Source of the DNA: Gammaproteobacteria bacterium
GTDB taxonomy: Bacteria > Pseudomonadota > Gammaproteobacteria > Steroidobacterales > Woeseiaceae
Direction of reading: 5' to 3'
DNA: 64,000 nucleotides
NCBI GenBank assembly: GCA_030429005.1
Contig: JAUIDP010000001.1
Coordinates: 1 to 64,000 of the forward strand
The notes beneath the pieces were generated by a model. That model worked only from the letters and a program-made list of their open reading frames with translations. It was not told the DNA's origin and did not search any database. Position 1 is the stretch's first letter. Each line of letters begins with the position of its first letter. This document shows positions 28,678 to 38,534 of the stretch, piece after piece. Made by a program: the position numbers and the translations under genes.

Positions 28678-29272
28678 GCGCTCGCAAGCACTCATTGTAC
28701 TGACGTTTCTTCTCGCCAGTCCCGGCACGCCCGGCAGCAGCGACCAGGCCCTGACGTTCGAGTTTACCGCTGCCGAGGCAACGGTCCTCGCGCGTGCCTC
28801 GAACCGGCCGATCGAGCTGCCCGAACTGCGCTTTGTCGTACGCGCGCAGGCTTTTTGCCCGTCGCCGCAGGTACCTGCTTCGATTTCGGTCAGCATCGCT
28901 GACACCCGCATGACCATTACACCGGCTGACGAAGCAGTATTTGAACACGAAATTCTGGTGCCAGCGAAGCAACTCGCCCCGGTAGTGGCTACGGGTTTTT
29001 GCCTGGCGGACGACCCGGGCAGCATGCAGGAAATAAGACTCGAGAGCGCCCTCAGCGCGCAATTGTCGCTGCGCTGCAACGGGGAAAACAGCGAATCGAT
29101 CAGTTATGCGACAGCAGGCCTGGACGTTGCCTTGCTCTGCGAAAATCCCGAGCCGCTGAAACCCGAAGCAGCTTACGGCGAAGACGCTTCCGATGCTTCA
29201 GCGACCAGCAGCTTGCGGCTGAGGAAATCCAGCGTCTTCAACCAGGCATCTTCGGCAGCCTCGGCATCGTAG
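28676..29272 (+). CDS. secreted hypothetical protein
   Basis: N-terminal signal peptide MRSQALIVLTFLLASPG; start codon overlaps divergent gene start. Confidence 0.55.
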   Translation: MRSQALIVLTFLLASPGTPGSSDQALTFEFTAAEATVLARASNRPIELPELRFVVRAQAFCPSPQVPASISVSIADTRMTITPADEAVFEHEILVPAKQLAPVVATGFCLADDPGSMQEIRLESALSAQLSLRCNGENSESISYATAGLDVALLCENPEPLKPEAAYGEDASDASATSSLRLRKSSVFNQASSAASAS

Positions 29273-30099
29273 GCATTGCCGGTCGGGTTGGCGAAGGCGT
29301 GCTCGGCCTCGGGATAGATGTGAATCTCGTGCTCTTTGCGCAGGCGGCCAAGCGCCGCTTCGAAGTCCTTGACCGAGTCGACCGGGATACCGGCGTCCTT
29401 ACCGCCGAACAGCCCGAGAATCGGCACGTCCAGCGGCCGCAACGCGTCCTCGTCCGAAGTCACCTGGCCATAGTAGATCACCGCGGCATCGAGGTCTTGC
29501 GGAAACAGCAGTGCCGTGTTCAATGACCAGCCACCACCGAAACACCAGCCCATCGAACCGATGGCCGGAGCCTCGGCCACCGTGTTGACAAAATCGTAGG
29601 CTTGCCGGATGTTTTCCTCGGCGCGCTCGCGATCTTCGACCACTTCGATCATGCGCTCCCGGGCCTCGTCCGGCGACGTTGCCACTTTGCCACCGTATAG
29701 ATCGACTGCCAGTACGATGTAGCCTTCCGCGGCGAGCCGGTCCGCCATCGCCTTGACGTTGTCGTTCAGTCCCCACCACTCATGAATGACGATTACGGCC
29801 GGCAACGGTTCGATCATGTCCGCCGGAAAAACGAAATGCCCATAGACCAGTTCGTCACCCACCTCGGCATAGGGCAAGCGCTCCGAGATAACCGCATGTT
29901 GCGGTTCCTGGAGGGCTGCCTCGCTGGCCTCGGCCGTGTCATCCGCATGCTCGCGCGACATTGCTTCGACATTGTCCCGCGCGGCCTGCATGGACGCGTC
30001 GCTGCCGCCATCCTCGCCTTTGTCGCATGCCGCAAGCAAAACCGTCGACGCCAGGAGCGCAATGACAGGACTACGGATGAATTCCGAACGAATGAGCAT
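29173..30099 (-). CDS. dienelactone hydrolase family lipoprotein
   Basis: LLAAC lipobox; VIVIHEWWGLNDNVKAMADRLA, GSMGWCFGGGWSL, EAEHAF. Confidence 0.9.
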   Translation of the reverse strand: MLIRSEFIRSPVIALLASTVLLAACDKGEDGGSDASMQAARDNVEAMSREHADDTAEASEAALQEPQHAVISERLPYAEVGDELVYGHFVFPADMIEPLPAVIVIHEWWGLNDNVKAMADRLAAEGYIVLAVDLYGGKVATSPDEARERMIEVVEDRERAEENIRQAYDFVNTVAEAPAIGSMGWCFGGGWSLNTALLFPQDLDAAVIYYGQVTSDEDALRPLDVPILGLFGGKDAGIPVDSVKDFEAALGRLRKEHEIHIYPEAEHAFANPTGNAYDAEAAEDAWLKTLDFLSRKLLVAEASEASSP

Positions 30100-30231
30100 G
30101 AAAGTTTCCTGATTAACGCCGGCCCGCAATGCAAGGCGCTTTGTACGATTCGCCTAGTTTAATCGAAAACGGTTACAGGGGTCGATCATGGGCTGGCGGC
30201 AGTCTAGACTCGGGGCTGAGGTCCGGACCGG

Positions 30232-32016
30232 GTGATGCTTCAAGTGGACTTGTTACAGCAATCGATTATCTACCTGCTGGCGGCAATTATCATGGTGCCG
30301 CTCAGCCGAAGACTGGGCTTTGGCTCGATTCTCGGCTACCTGGCTGCGGGTATTATCATCGGGCCATTCGGCGCCAAGCTGGTACACGACCCGGAGCACA
30401 TTCTGCACTTTGCGGAGCTCGGCGTCGTATTCCTGCTGTTCGTCGTCGGGCTGGAGCTGCAACCATCCCGCCTCTGGGTGCTGCGGCGCATGGTGTTCGG
30501 CCTCGGTTCGGCGCAGGTACTGCTCAGCACCGTCTTTATCGCCGCAATCGCCTGGTCCCTGGGTAGCGGCGGCAAACCGGCTCTCATCATCGGCCTGATT
30601 CTTGCGCTGTCTTCAACGGCCTTTGTGCTGCAAATGCTCGCTGAGAAAAAGGAGCTGACGAGCGCGCACGGCCGGGCCGCGTTTTCCATCCTGCTGTTCC
30701 AGGACCTCGCAGCGATTCCATTGATTGCCATTTTGCCGATGCTGGGTGCCGGGGCAGCGGGCGGCGTCAGTGCCGGCCAGCTAGGCATCATGGCGCTGAC
30801 GATACTCGGCCTGATCTTTGTTGGCCGTTACCTGCTCCGGCCGGTCCTGCAGATCGCCGCATCGTCAAAGATTCCGGAGATTTTCACTGCCACCGCGCTG
30901 CTGGTCGTGATCGGTGCCGCGCTCATCATGCAATTCGCCGGCATGTCGATGGTGCTGGGAGCATTCATCGCCGGCATGCTGCTTGCCGATTCGGAGTACC
31001 GGCATCAGCTGGAAGGGGATATTGCCCCGTTCAAAGGCCTGCTGCTCGGACTGTTTTTTATCGCAGTCGGCATGACTGTCAACCTGGGCCTGTTGCTGGA
31101 ATCACCGCTGCGCATCCTCGTAATGGTGACGCTGCTGATGGCAGCGAAAACTGCGGCGCTTGTGCCACTGGCTCGCTATTTCGGAATTTGCGACAAACGC
31201 TCCGCCTGGAGCCTGGCTGCAGCCATGTCACAGGGTGGTGAGTTTGCCTTTGTATTGTTCGCGATCGCCACTCGTGAAGCCCTGCTGCCTTCAGGCCTGA
31301 TCGACGAACTGATCCTCGTGGTCGCGCTGTCGATGCTGATTACGCCGTTTGCCTACATGGCAGCCGAATACTTTGGCAAGCGCAGCGAAGCGGGCGTCGA
31401 GCCCGAATACGACGACATGGACGATCCGCACAATGACATTGTCATCGCCGGCTTTGGCCGGGTCGGCCAGATTGTCGGCCGTCTCCTGCGCATGGTCGAC
31501 CGGTCTTTCACCGCGCTCGAAATCGACTCGTCGCAAGTCGATGTCGTGCGGCGTTACGGCAATATCGTCCACTACGGCGATGCATCTCGCCTGGACGTAT
31601 TGCGGGCTGCCGGCGTCGAACATGCCAGCGTCTTCGTACTGGCGATTGATGACATTGAAGCCTCCGTACAAACCGCCGAGCTGGTTGGCCGGCATTTCCC
31701 GCATGTGAAAATCGTGGCGCGCGCGCGCAATCGGCGACATGCGCACAAACTGATGGACCTTGGCATTCAGAATGTATTTCGCGAGACTTTCCTGTCCAGC
31801 GTCGCGCTGACCAAGGGAGTGTTTGCCGAGCTTGGTATCAGCGAACAGGATGCCGACATCGTTACCCGTTCATTTGTCGACCGCGACGAGCGCTTGCTGA
31901 TCGAGCAGCTGGCATTCCACCAGTCCGAGGAGAAATTGCAGCAATCTGCCCGCGATACTGCGGCCGAACTGGATCAGCTGCTCAGGAACGACGCGCCCAA
32001 GCAGGCCTCGGACTAG
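30232..32016 (+). CDS. monovalent cation:proton antiporter-2 (CPA2/Kef-type) with TrkA-N domain
   Basis: LGYLAAGIIIGPFG, LGVVFLLFVVGLEL, IVIAGFGRVGQIVGRLL. Confidence 0.92.
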   Translation: MMLQVDLLQQSIIYLLAAIIMVPLSRRLGFGSILGYLAAGIIIGPFGAKLVHDPEHILHFAELGVVFLLFVVGLELQPSRLWVLRRMVFGLGSAQVLLSTVFIAAIAWSLGSGGKPALIIGLILALSSTAFVLQMLAEKKELTSAHGRAAFSILLFQDLAAIPLIAILPMLGAGAAGGVSAGQLGIMALTILGLIFVGRYLLRPVLQIAASSKIPEIFTATALLVVIGAALIMQFAGMSMVLGAFIAGMLLADSEYRHQLEGDIAPFKGLLLGLFFIAVGMTVNLGLLLESPLRILVMVTLLMAAKTAALVPLARYFGICDKRSAWSLAAAMSQGGEFAFVLFAIATREALLPSGLIDELILVVALSMLITPFAYMAAEYFGKRSEAGVEPEYDDMDDPHNDIVIAGFGRVGQIVGRLLRMVDRSFTALEIDSSQVDVVRRYGNIVHYGDASRLDVLRAAGVEHASVFVLAIDDIEASVQTAELVGRHFPHVKIVARARNRRHAHKLMDLGIQNVFRETFLSSVALTKGVFAELGISEQDADIVTRSFVDRDERLLIEQLAFHQSEEKLQQSARDTAAELDQLLRNDAPKQASD

Positions 32017-32165
32017 TCGTCGTCATCATCCCAGGTCCTGATTTTACTCTTGTCTGCTTCTTCCCACTGACGTTCGCTCTTGCGCATATTTTCAACGACC
32101 TTGCCAATCGTATAGACGGCAACGCCGGCGATGATCAGCAATACCACTATCAGCCCGTCCGGCAT
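32013..32165 (-). CDS. 50-aa single-TM protein MPDGLIVVLLIIAGVAVYTIGKVVENMRKSERQWEEADKSKIRTWDDDDD (not in ORF track)
   Basis: Direct translation; hydrophobic N-half, charged C-half; shares CTAG stop with antiporter. Confidence 0.6.
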   Translation of the reverse strand: MPDGLIVVLLIIAGVAVYTIGKVVENMRKSERQWEEADKSKIRTWDDDDD

Positions 32166-32250
32166 GCTTGCTTCCCCGGTTAACCCGATTCGATAAAACG
32201 CGGGCCAAAGCTTACCATCGCAGCCTCCTGTTTTTGCCTTTGACCGCGTT

Positions 32251-33666
32251 ATGATAAGCCCAGCACCGAAGCGCTCGCTGCTGCGACGCAGCGCCGCCTT
32301 TATCCGCCTGTCGCTGCGCGACGACGATACAGACTACACCAGCGGTCCTGTCGGACGGGCACTGGGGCTGCTCGCCATTCCGATGATGCTGGAGATGTCG
32401 ATGGAAGCCGTGTTCGCGGTCGTCGATATCGCTTTTGTAGCGCGCCTTGGCACCGATGCCATAGCGGCAGTCGGCATTACCGAAGCACTGGTCACTGTCC
32501 TCTACGCTGTTGCGGTCGGCCTCGGCATGGGCATTACCGCGATGGTTTCGCGTCGGTTCGGAGCCGGCGATGTCGACGAAGCGGCCAGCGTGACCGGGCA
32601 GGCCATCTGGCTCGGTGCCGTGCTGTCGGTGGCCATCGGGCTCGGCGGCGTCATCTTTGCTGCCGATATGTTGCGCCTTGTCGGTGCGGCGGAAAGTGTC
32701 ATACAGACCGGGGCCGGCTATACCGCGGTGCTGCTCGGCGGCGCATTCAGCATTCTGTACCTGTTTCTCCTGAACGCCGCTTTCCGCGGTGCCGGCGATG
32801 CCGGCATTGCCCTGCGCTCGCTATGGGTGGCCAATGGCCTGAACATCGTGCTCGACCCGTGCTTCATCTTCGGACTCGGGCCGTTTCCCGAAATGGGTGT
32901 CACCGGCGCCGCCGTCGCGACGACGATCGGCCGTGGCGCGGGTGTCCTCTACCAGCTCTGGTTCCTGTTCGATGGCCGCGGCCGGCTGAAATTTCACCTG
33001 CGCCACCTGCGCCCGGTGCCACACCTGATCAAGCGCATGGTGCTGATCTCCGTAGGGGGCGTCGGCCAGTTCCTGATCGCCACGTCCAGCTGGATCATCG
33101 TGATGAGTATCATCGCGCTGTATGGCAGCAACGCAGTGGCCGCGTATACGATAGCGTTGCGTATGCTCGAATTCGTCTGGCTACCTGCGTGGGGACTCGG
33201 CAATGCTGCCGCTACACTGGTCGGCCAGAATCTCGGTGCAGGCCAGGCCGACCGTGCCGAGGCATCGGCCTGGCGGGCCGTGAAGTACAACTTTGTATTC
33301 ATGACAGTGATCGGCTTTTCCGTGGTGGCTGCTGCGCCGCTGATCACGGGCTGGTTCAGCAGTGACCCGGAAGTGCTGCGCATCGGCACCGCCTGCCTGC
33401 GAATTCTTGGCCTCGGGTTTCCGCTCTATGCAATCGGCCTGATACTGACGCAGGCGCTCAACGGCGCGGGTGACACGTTCACACCCACAGTTATAAACTT
33501 CGTCTGCTTCTGGGCGATTCAAATTCCACTCGCATTCTGGCTTGCCACCGAACTGGCCGCCGGGCCGAGCGGAGTTTTCGTTGCCATTGTCATATCGGAA
33601 TCGTTGCTGAGCCTTTTCAGTATCTACGTTTTCCGACGCGGCAACTGGAAGCTGCAAGCGGCCTGA
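32251..33666 (+). CDS. MATE family efflux transporter
   Basis: 12-TM pattern; PMMLEMSMEAVFAVVDIAFVARLGTDAIAAVGI. Confidence 0.92.
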   Translation: MISPAPKRSLLRRSAAFIRLSLRDDDTDYTSGPVGRALGLLAIPMMLEMSMEAVFAVVDIAFVARLGTDAIAAVGITEALVTVLYAVAVGLGMGITAMVSRRFGAGDVDEAASVTGQAIWLGAVLSVAIGLGGVIFAADMLRLVGAAESVIQTGAGYTAVLLGGAFSILYLFLLNAAFRGAGDAGIALRSLWVANGLNIVLDPCFIFGLGPFPEMGVTGAAVATTIGRGAGVLYQLWFLFDGRGRLKFHLRHLRPVPHLIKRMVLISVGGVGQFLIATSSWIIVMSIIALYGSNAVAAYTIALRMLEFVWLPAWGLGNAAATLVGQNLGAGQADRAEASAWRAVKYNFVFMTVIGFSVVAAAPLITGWFSSDPEVLRIGTACLRILGLGFPLYAIGLILTQALNGAGDTFTPTVINFVCFWAIQIPLAFWLATELAAGPSGVFVAIVISESLLSLFSIYVFRRGNWKLQAA

Positions 33667-33707
33667 CAACGGTAGCAGGCCACTACTGATGATTCGGAGT
33701 ATTCCTG

Positions 33708-34241
33708 ATGAATGACCTCTCTCGCCTGGCCGACATGGCCGAGATTCTCGGTGCCCTCGTCGTCATCGGAGGCCTCGTCTTCGCTGTCATGCAGATGCGC
33801 AATTTTCGCCAGCAGCGACGCGAACTGGCGGCCATCGAGCTGTTCCGCTTTTTCGGCGATACCGACTTCAACCGGGCATACGAGCGGGTGTTGAAACTTC
33901 CGGATGGCCTGGCCGCGGACGAATTCAAATCGCGTGGCCCGGAACTCGCGCATTGTGCAATGCTGATCTGCACGACAATGGAGAACATAGGCGTCATGAC
34001 CTACCAGAGAATTGTGCCCTATACGGTCGTCGACAACCTGATCGGTGACAGCACTGTTGTACTGTGGAGAAAACTCGAGAACTGGGTGCTGTCGATCCGG
34101 GATGAAATCGGCAGCCCGGCTTCGTTCGAATGGTTCCAGTGGCTGGCTGAGCGGCTCGATGAGTTGCGCGATCGCGAGGAATTGCCCGCCTATATCGCAC
34201 ACAAGTCCTGGCGCCCATCGCGACTCACAAAGGAAATCTGA
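33708..34241 (+). CDS. hypothetical protein, DUF4760-like membrane-anchored
   Basis: N-terminal TM followed by QMRNFRQQRRELAAIELFRFF. Confidence 0.6.
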   Translation: MNDLSRLADMAEILGALVVIGGLVFAVMQMRNFRQQRRELAAIELFRFFGDTDFNRAYERVLKLPDGLAADEFKSRGPELAHCAMLICTTMENIGVMTYQRIVPYTVVDNLIGDSTVVLWRKLENWVLSIRDEIGSPASFEWFQWLAERLDELRDREELPAYIAHKSWRPSRLTKEI

Positions 34242-34252
34242 GCAGGCACAAC

Positions 34253-35047
34253 GTGACCGAACCTGCGCTCATCGACATACACGATGCGACGGTGTGGCGT
34301 GGCGACACTTGCGTATTTGAAAATTTCAGCCTGAATATTCCGCAGGGGCAGCGGATCGCGATCCTGGGACCAAACGGCTGTGGCAAGACCACGCTGCTGA
34401 AGACCATCAATCGAGAGCTGTATCCGGTTGTGCGGCCCGGGTCCTGGATCCGCATCCTCGGTCGTGAACGCTGGAACGTCTGGGACTTGCGCAGGCAGAT
34501 CGGAGTACTTTCCCAGGACTTGCATAACCGCTACACGCCAACAACCAGCGCACTCGAAGTTGTCGAGTCGGGCTTTATCTCGAGTATCGGTGTTCACGGC
34601 ATTCTGGCCGGGACCATCAGTGCCGCACAGCAACAGTTGGCACGTTCCGCACTGGAGTCGGTCGGCATGTCCGGCTACGAGTCCACCGAGTTACGCAGCA
34701 TGTCGACCGGCCAGCAACGACGCTGCCTGCTGGCCCGCGCGCTGGTGCACGAGCCGGCAACACTGGTCCTGGATGAGCCGACGGCAGGACTGGATATCTC
34801 CGGCAGTTTCGACTACATCCGACTGATCGGCGCGCTCGCCCGAAACGGGAAAAACATCGTAATCGTGACGCACCACCTCGGCGAGATTCCACGCGAGGTC
34901 GAGCGTATCGTCCTCCTCAGGGATGGCGCGATTGTCGCCGATGGCAGCAAGGAAGAGACGCTGACGGACCAGTTGCTGAGCGAGGTATTCGCGACGCCGG
35001 TCCGGGTCGGGCGTCATGACGGCTACTACTCCGCCTATCCTGGCTGA
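34253..35047 (+). CDS. ABC transporter ATP-binding protein
   Basis: Walker A GPNGCGKTT, signature MSTGQQRR, Walker B LVLDEPTAGLD; no adjacent permease. Confidence 0.9.
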   Translation: MTEPALIDIHDATVWRGDTCVFENFSLNIPQGQRIAILGPNGCGKTTLLKTINRELYPVVRPGSWIRILGRERWNVWDLRRQIGVLSQDLHNRYTPTTSALEVVESGFISSIGVHGILAGTISAAQQQLARSALESVGMSGYESTELRSMSTGQQRRCLLARALVHEPATLVLDEPTAGLDISGSFDYIRLIGALARNGKNIVIVTHHLGEIPREVERIVLLRDGAIVADGSKEETLTDQLLSEVFATPVRVGRHDGYYSAYPG

Positions 35048-35117
35048 TTCCGGGGCGAAACCCGAAAACGTGATCTGCTACGATTCTTACGCGCCGAAAT
35101 TAACTTATTCTGGGAGC

Positions 35118-35819
35118 ATGTTGATGCTGATTCGCTTTGTCGCCGCCTGTTTGCCGCTGATTGCGCTGCCTGCGCTCGCGGCCGAGTCGACGGTGGCGAC
35201 CGGCATTACCAATGTTGGCCCGGCAGCATTCATCTTCACGATTGCAGGTGCGCTGTTGTTAACCCTGGTGTTTCGCAGCACTGCCAACCATGTTGTGGCT
35301 TACTGCACACGCTGGCTCGGCACGCTGAGAATCCGCCGCGCGTTGCGAAAACGCAGCCCGAACGTCCTGCACGACTGCATACTGCCGGGCGCCTACGGCG
35401 GCCTGACCCGGATCGATCACGCAATCCTGACTGCGGGCGGCATTCTCTGCATCCAGACCAAGCACTACAACGGCATCGTTTTCGGCGATGCGGACGAAGC
35501 CCAGTGGAATAACGTTGACGGGACCGCCAGGCGCCGCTTCCTGAACCCGTTGATCCAGAATGAGGGCCGCACGCGTGCTGTGCAGAAAATTCTTCCGGAC
35601 GTGCCGGTTGCCAACCTGGTTGTGTTTACGGGCAAAGTCGAGTTTCCGACACCACCACCGGCCAATGTCATACGTATTGGCCAACTCGACAGCTACATTG
35701 CCAAGTTCATCTTCGGTCCAAGCAGGATCAAGGACTGGGACGCAGTGTGGCTGTCATTGCAATCCGCCGTACTCAAAGATGAGGCATCGCGCAAGGATCT
35801 GCAGGCCCAAATCGCCTGA
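35118..35819 (+). CDS. nuclease-related domain (NERD) membrane protein
   Basis: IDHAILTAGGILCIQTKHYNGIVFGDADEAQW pattern; internal ATG 35118 with signal/TM. Confidence 0.72.
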   Translation: MLMLIRFVAACLPLIALPALAAESTVATGITNVGPAAFIFTIAGALLLTLVFRSTANHVVAYCTRWLGTLRIRRALRKRSPNVLHDCILPGAYGGLTRIDHAILTAGGILCIQTKHYNGIVFGDADEAQWNNVDGTARRRFLNPLIQNEGRTRAVQKILPDVPVANLVVFTGKVEFPTPPPANVIRIGQLDSYIAKFIFGPSRIKDWDAVWLSLQSAVLKDEASRKDLQAQIA

Positions 35820-35870
35820 TCGATTCCTTTATACTGCGGCCTTCAGACACGTTGAAAAGTCGCGGCACTC

Positions 35871-36914
35871 ATGAGGTTCGATCAAGAACAATTACAGACC
35901 TGGGGACGTCGCATAGCGATTGGTTTTGCCGGTCTGGTTGTCACCGGTGCTGTCGTAATCTACTGGCTTTGGACTGACCGACCGGAACTGGCTGAGATCG
36001 ACTGGCAGCCGTACCCGCTCTACGAGTCCCGAGGCGATGCCGTCACCGTAACATGGCTTGGCGTATCGACCTTGTTGTTCGACGATGGCGACTCGCAAAT
36101 CCTGGTCGACGGCTTTTTTTCGCGGCCATCCGTCGCCGACATTCTTTTCGATGCCAGGGTGCAAAGCAGCGCGGCGGAAATCAACCGTATACTCGATGAA
36201 TACCGGATGCACCGACTGGCAGCGATTATTCCGGTGCACTCGCATTTTGACCATGCCATGGATATCGGCGCCGTTGCGAATCGCAGCAGCGCCTCCATCA
36301 TCGGTTCGGAATCGACAGCCAATATAGCGCGCGGGGCCGGCGTACCTGAAGACCAGATCGTTATCGCTGAAACTGACAGCGTCTACGAGTTCGGCAATTT
36401 TTCCGTGCAACTGATTGCATCCGCTCACGCGCCACTGGGCTGGGGCGGGACAGTCCCGTTTGCGGGCAGTATTGACGCACCGCTGGAACTGCCCGCAAGA
36501 ATCAGCGCTTTCCGTGAAGGCCGGTCATATTCCATCGTCGTCGCGCACCCGCAGGGTACGACCCTCGTGCAGGGCAGTGCCGGGTTTCTGCCCGGTTCGC
36601 TCGATAAGGTGGTGGCCGACGTGGTCATGCTCAGCACTTTCGGTCTCGAGAATTTCGGCCACGAATATACGGAGCAGTACTGGCTGTCGCTGGTGACGTC
36701 GACCGGGGCGACCCGCGTCCTCCCGCTACACTTCGAGGATTACACGCAACCGTTCGGAACGATCAAGCTGAGCCCCCGCATCATCGACAATTTTCCGGAC
36801 GCCGCCGCCTTGCTGGGCCGGATTCGTGACACATGGGACAACGACACCCGCCTGCACCTGCCGGAATTCGGTACGCAACTGGTGCTCTATCCGCCGCCGC
36901 TGCCTGACGCCTGA
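35871..36914 (+). CDS. MBL-fold metallo-hydrolase, membrane anchored
   Basis: VTWLGVSTLLFDDGDSQILVDGFF, IPVHSHFDHAMD (HxHxDH). Confidence 0.85.
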   Translation: MRFDQEQLQTWGRRIAIGFAGLVVTGAVVIYWLWTDRPELAEIDWQPYPLYESRGDAVTVTWLGVSTLLFDDGDSQILVDGFFSRPSVADILFDARVQSSAAEINRILDEYRMHRLAAIIPVHSHFDHAMDIGAVANRSSASIIGSESTANIARGAGVPEDQIVIAETDSVYEFGNFSVQLIASAHAPLGWGGTVPFAGSIDAPLELPARISAFREGRSYSIVVAHPQGTTLVQGSAGFLPGSLDKVVADVVMLSTFGLENFGHEYTEQYWLSLVTSTGATRVLPLHFEDYTQPFGTIKLSPRIIDNFPDAAALLGRIRDTWDNDTRLHLPEFGTQLVLYPPPLPDA

Positions 36915-37210
36915 CGCTGCTTCGGCGTGGCAATAAACTCGGCCAGCGATCGCCGCCCGGCAACCAGGTCTTCCTTGACTTCCTTCTGCAGCGCTTTGAG
37001 CCGGTGTTCGACCTTCGATGCCTGGCTGCGGTCCCCGACCTCGTGCTCAAGTACCAGCCTGAACGGGCCCCGGCCGCGCAGGTATTTCGCGCCGCGTGAC
37101 GTCGTTTCGTGATCGGCCAACCGCCGGGCCACGTCTGTCGCTATCCCGGTGTACAGGCTGCCATCCGCACATCGCAGTATGTACACGCTATAGGCCGGAG
37201 CGCTTGCCAC
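36887..37210 (-). CDS. GIY-YIG nuclease family protein
   Basis: YSVYILRCADGSLYTGIATDVARRLADH; GTG start at 37210 proposed. Confidence 0.85.
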   Translation of the reverse strand: MASAPAYSVYILRCADGSLYTGIATDVARRLADHETTSRGAKYLRGRGPFRLVLEHEVGDRSQASKVEHRLKALQKEVKEDLVAGRRSLAEFIATPKQRQASGSGGG

Positions 37211-37247
37211 GAAAGACCCCGTCAGTTGCCAGGCGCGCCGGTTCCGG

Positions 37248-37619
37248 TCAGGCGTTGCCGCCGGCGAGCGTATCGCCGAGCACGCGAAATGCGCCGCGCT
37301 CGATACTGACACCGTTTTCCGGCGTGTCTGCAAAAGTCAGCACGATTCGGGTTGCACCGTCGAGCTCCTTGGCGGCTTCGTGCAGCGTCAGGGTCAGGGT
37401 ATTGCCCATCAGTTCTGCCTGCCGGATCAGGTCATGACCGCCAAACTGGTTCTCATTGATTTCGATGTACATCGACTCGTCGAAATCTTCCTCGATCGTT
37501 CGCATCAGCAACAGGTAGTCGTTGATATCGCCTTCAGGCGTCGTTTTCGCGAAGAACAGCATGGTTGCGTTGTCGCGAACGTCAAAAGCGACGGTATCGT
37601 AGTGGCGGCTGACAGTCAT
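37248..37619 (-). CDS. hypothetical protein (possibly Imm10-like fold)
   Basis: ORF; MYIEINENQFGGHDLIRQAELMGNTLTLTL region only loosely Imm10-like. Confidence 0.5.
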   Translation of the reverse strand: MTVSRHYDTVAFDVRDNATMLFFAKTTPEGDINDYLLLMRTIEEDFDESMYIEINENQFGGHDLIRQAELMGNTLTLTLHEAAKELDGATRIVLTFADTPENGVSIERGAFRVLGDTLAGGNA

Positions 37620-37709
37620 CGTGTTCCCGGGCCCAACGGCTAAGCGCCCAGTCTACGCCATCGCGCAGCTTGCCGCGACCGGCGCCAGCCGCTACCGTCT
37701 GACAATGAG

Positions 37710-38471
37710 GTGTCCTGGCTAGTGTCGCTGCGAATGCAGGTCATTCTGACCGTCGTGGCCGTCCTGGTCAGCGCGGTCTTCCTGTTTACCGACCCGGTAC
37801 CCCAGGATCCGGCCTACCATACTTTCAGTGACACCAGGAATTTGTTCGGTATCCCGAATTTCTGGAACGTCGCGTCCAACCTGCCGTTCCTGCTGGTTGG
37901 CGCCGCCGGATTGTGGTTCCTGCAGCAGCAAACGCGACAGGTTTGTATTGCCGGCGCAGAACCTGCCTACCGGGCCCTGTTCGCAGGTGTCCTGCTGACC
38001 GCTTTCGGCTCGGCGTATTATCACCTGGCGCCTGGCAACCAGACCCTTGTATGGGACCGACTGCCGATGACAATTGCTTTTGCCGGGCTACTGGCCGTCA
38101 TCGCCGCCGAGTACGTGTCGGCCAGCGCCGCGCGACGCCTGTTGTTGCCGCTGCTGGTCATTGGCCCCGCCTCGGTCGCCTACTGGGCCTGGACCGAGGC
38201 GCAGGGCGTCGGCGACCTGCGCCTGTACGCCCTCGTGCAGTTCATACCGATGCTGATGATCCCGGTCCTGTTGCTGACACACCAGCCGGCAATCGGCGAA
38301 CGCCGGTATTTCTGGTGGATGCTGCTTTTTTACGTGCTCGCAAAAATATTCGAATTTGCTGACCCGTCCGTTTTCGCCCTTGGCAACCTGGTCAGCGGCC
38401 ATACGCTGAAACACCTGGCGGCAGCCATGACACCGGCGGTGTTTTTGTATGCCCTTGCCCGCCGCCGCTGA
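37710..38471 (+). CDS. alkaline ceramidase-like (CREST superfamily) membrane hydrolase
   Basis: FGSAYYHLAPGNQTLVWDRLPM and GHTLKHLAAA (S...H, D, HxxxH metal/catalytic pattern); 7 TM. Confidence 0.75.
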   Translation: MSWLVSLRMQVILTVVAVLVSAVFLFTDPVPQDPAYHTFSDTRNLFGIPNFWNVASNLPFLLVGAAGLWFLQQQTRQVCIAGAEPAYRALFAGVLLTAFGSAYYHLAPGNQTLVWDRLPMTIAFAGLLAVIAAEYVSASAARRLLLPLLVIGPASVAYWAWTEAQGVGDLRLYALVQFIPMLMIPVLLLTHQPAIGERRYFWWMLLFYVLAKIFEFADPSVFALGNLVSGHTLKHLAAAMTPAVFLYALARRR

Positions 38472-38534
38472 CTATTTACGTCACCGGGTCGCGCCGGTAC
38501 CATGCGGCGCCTGATCGCGACGTTTGGAACGGCA

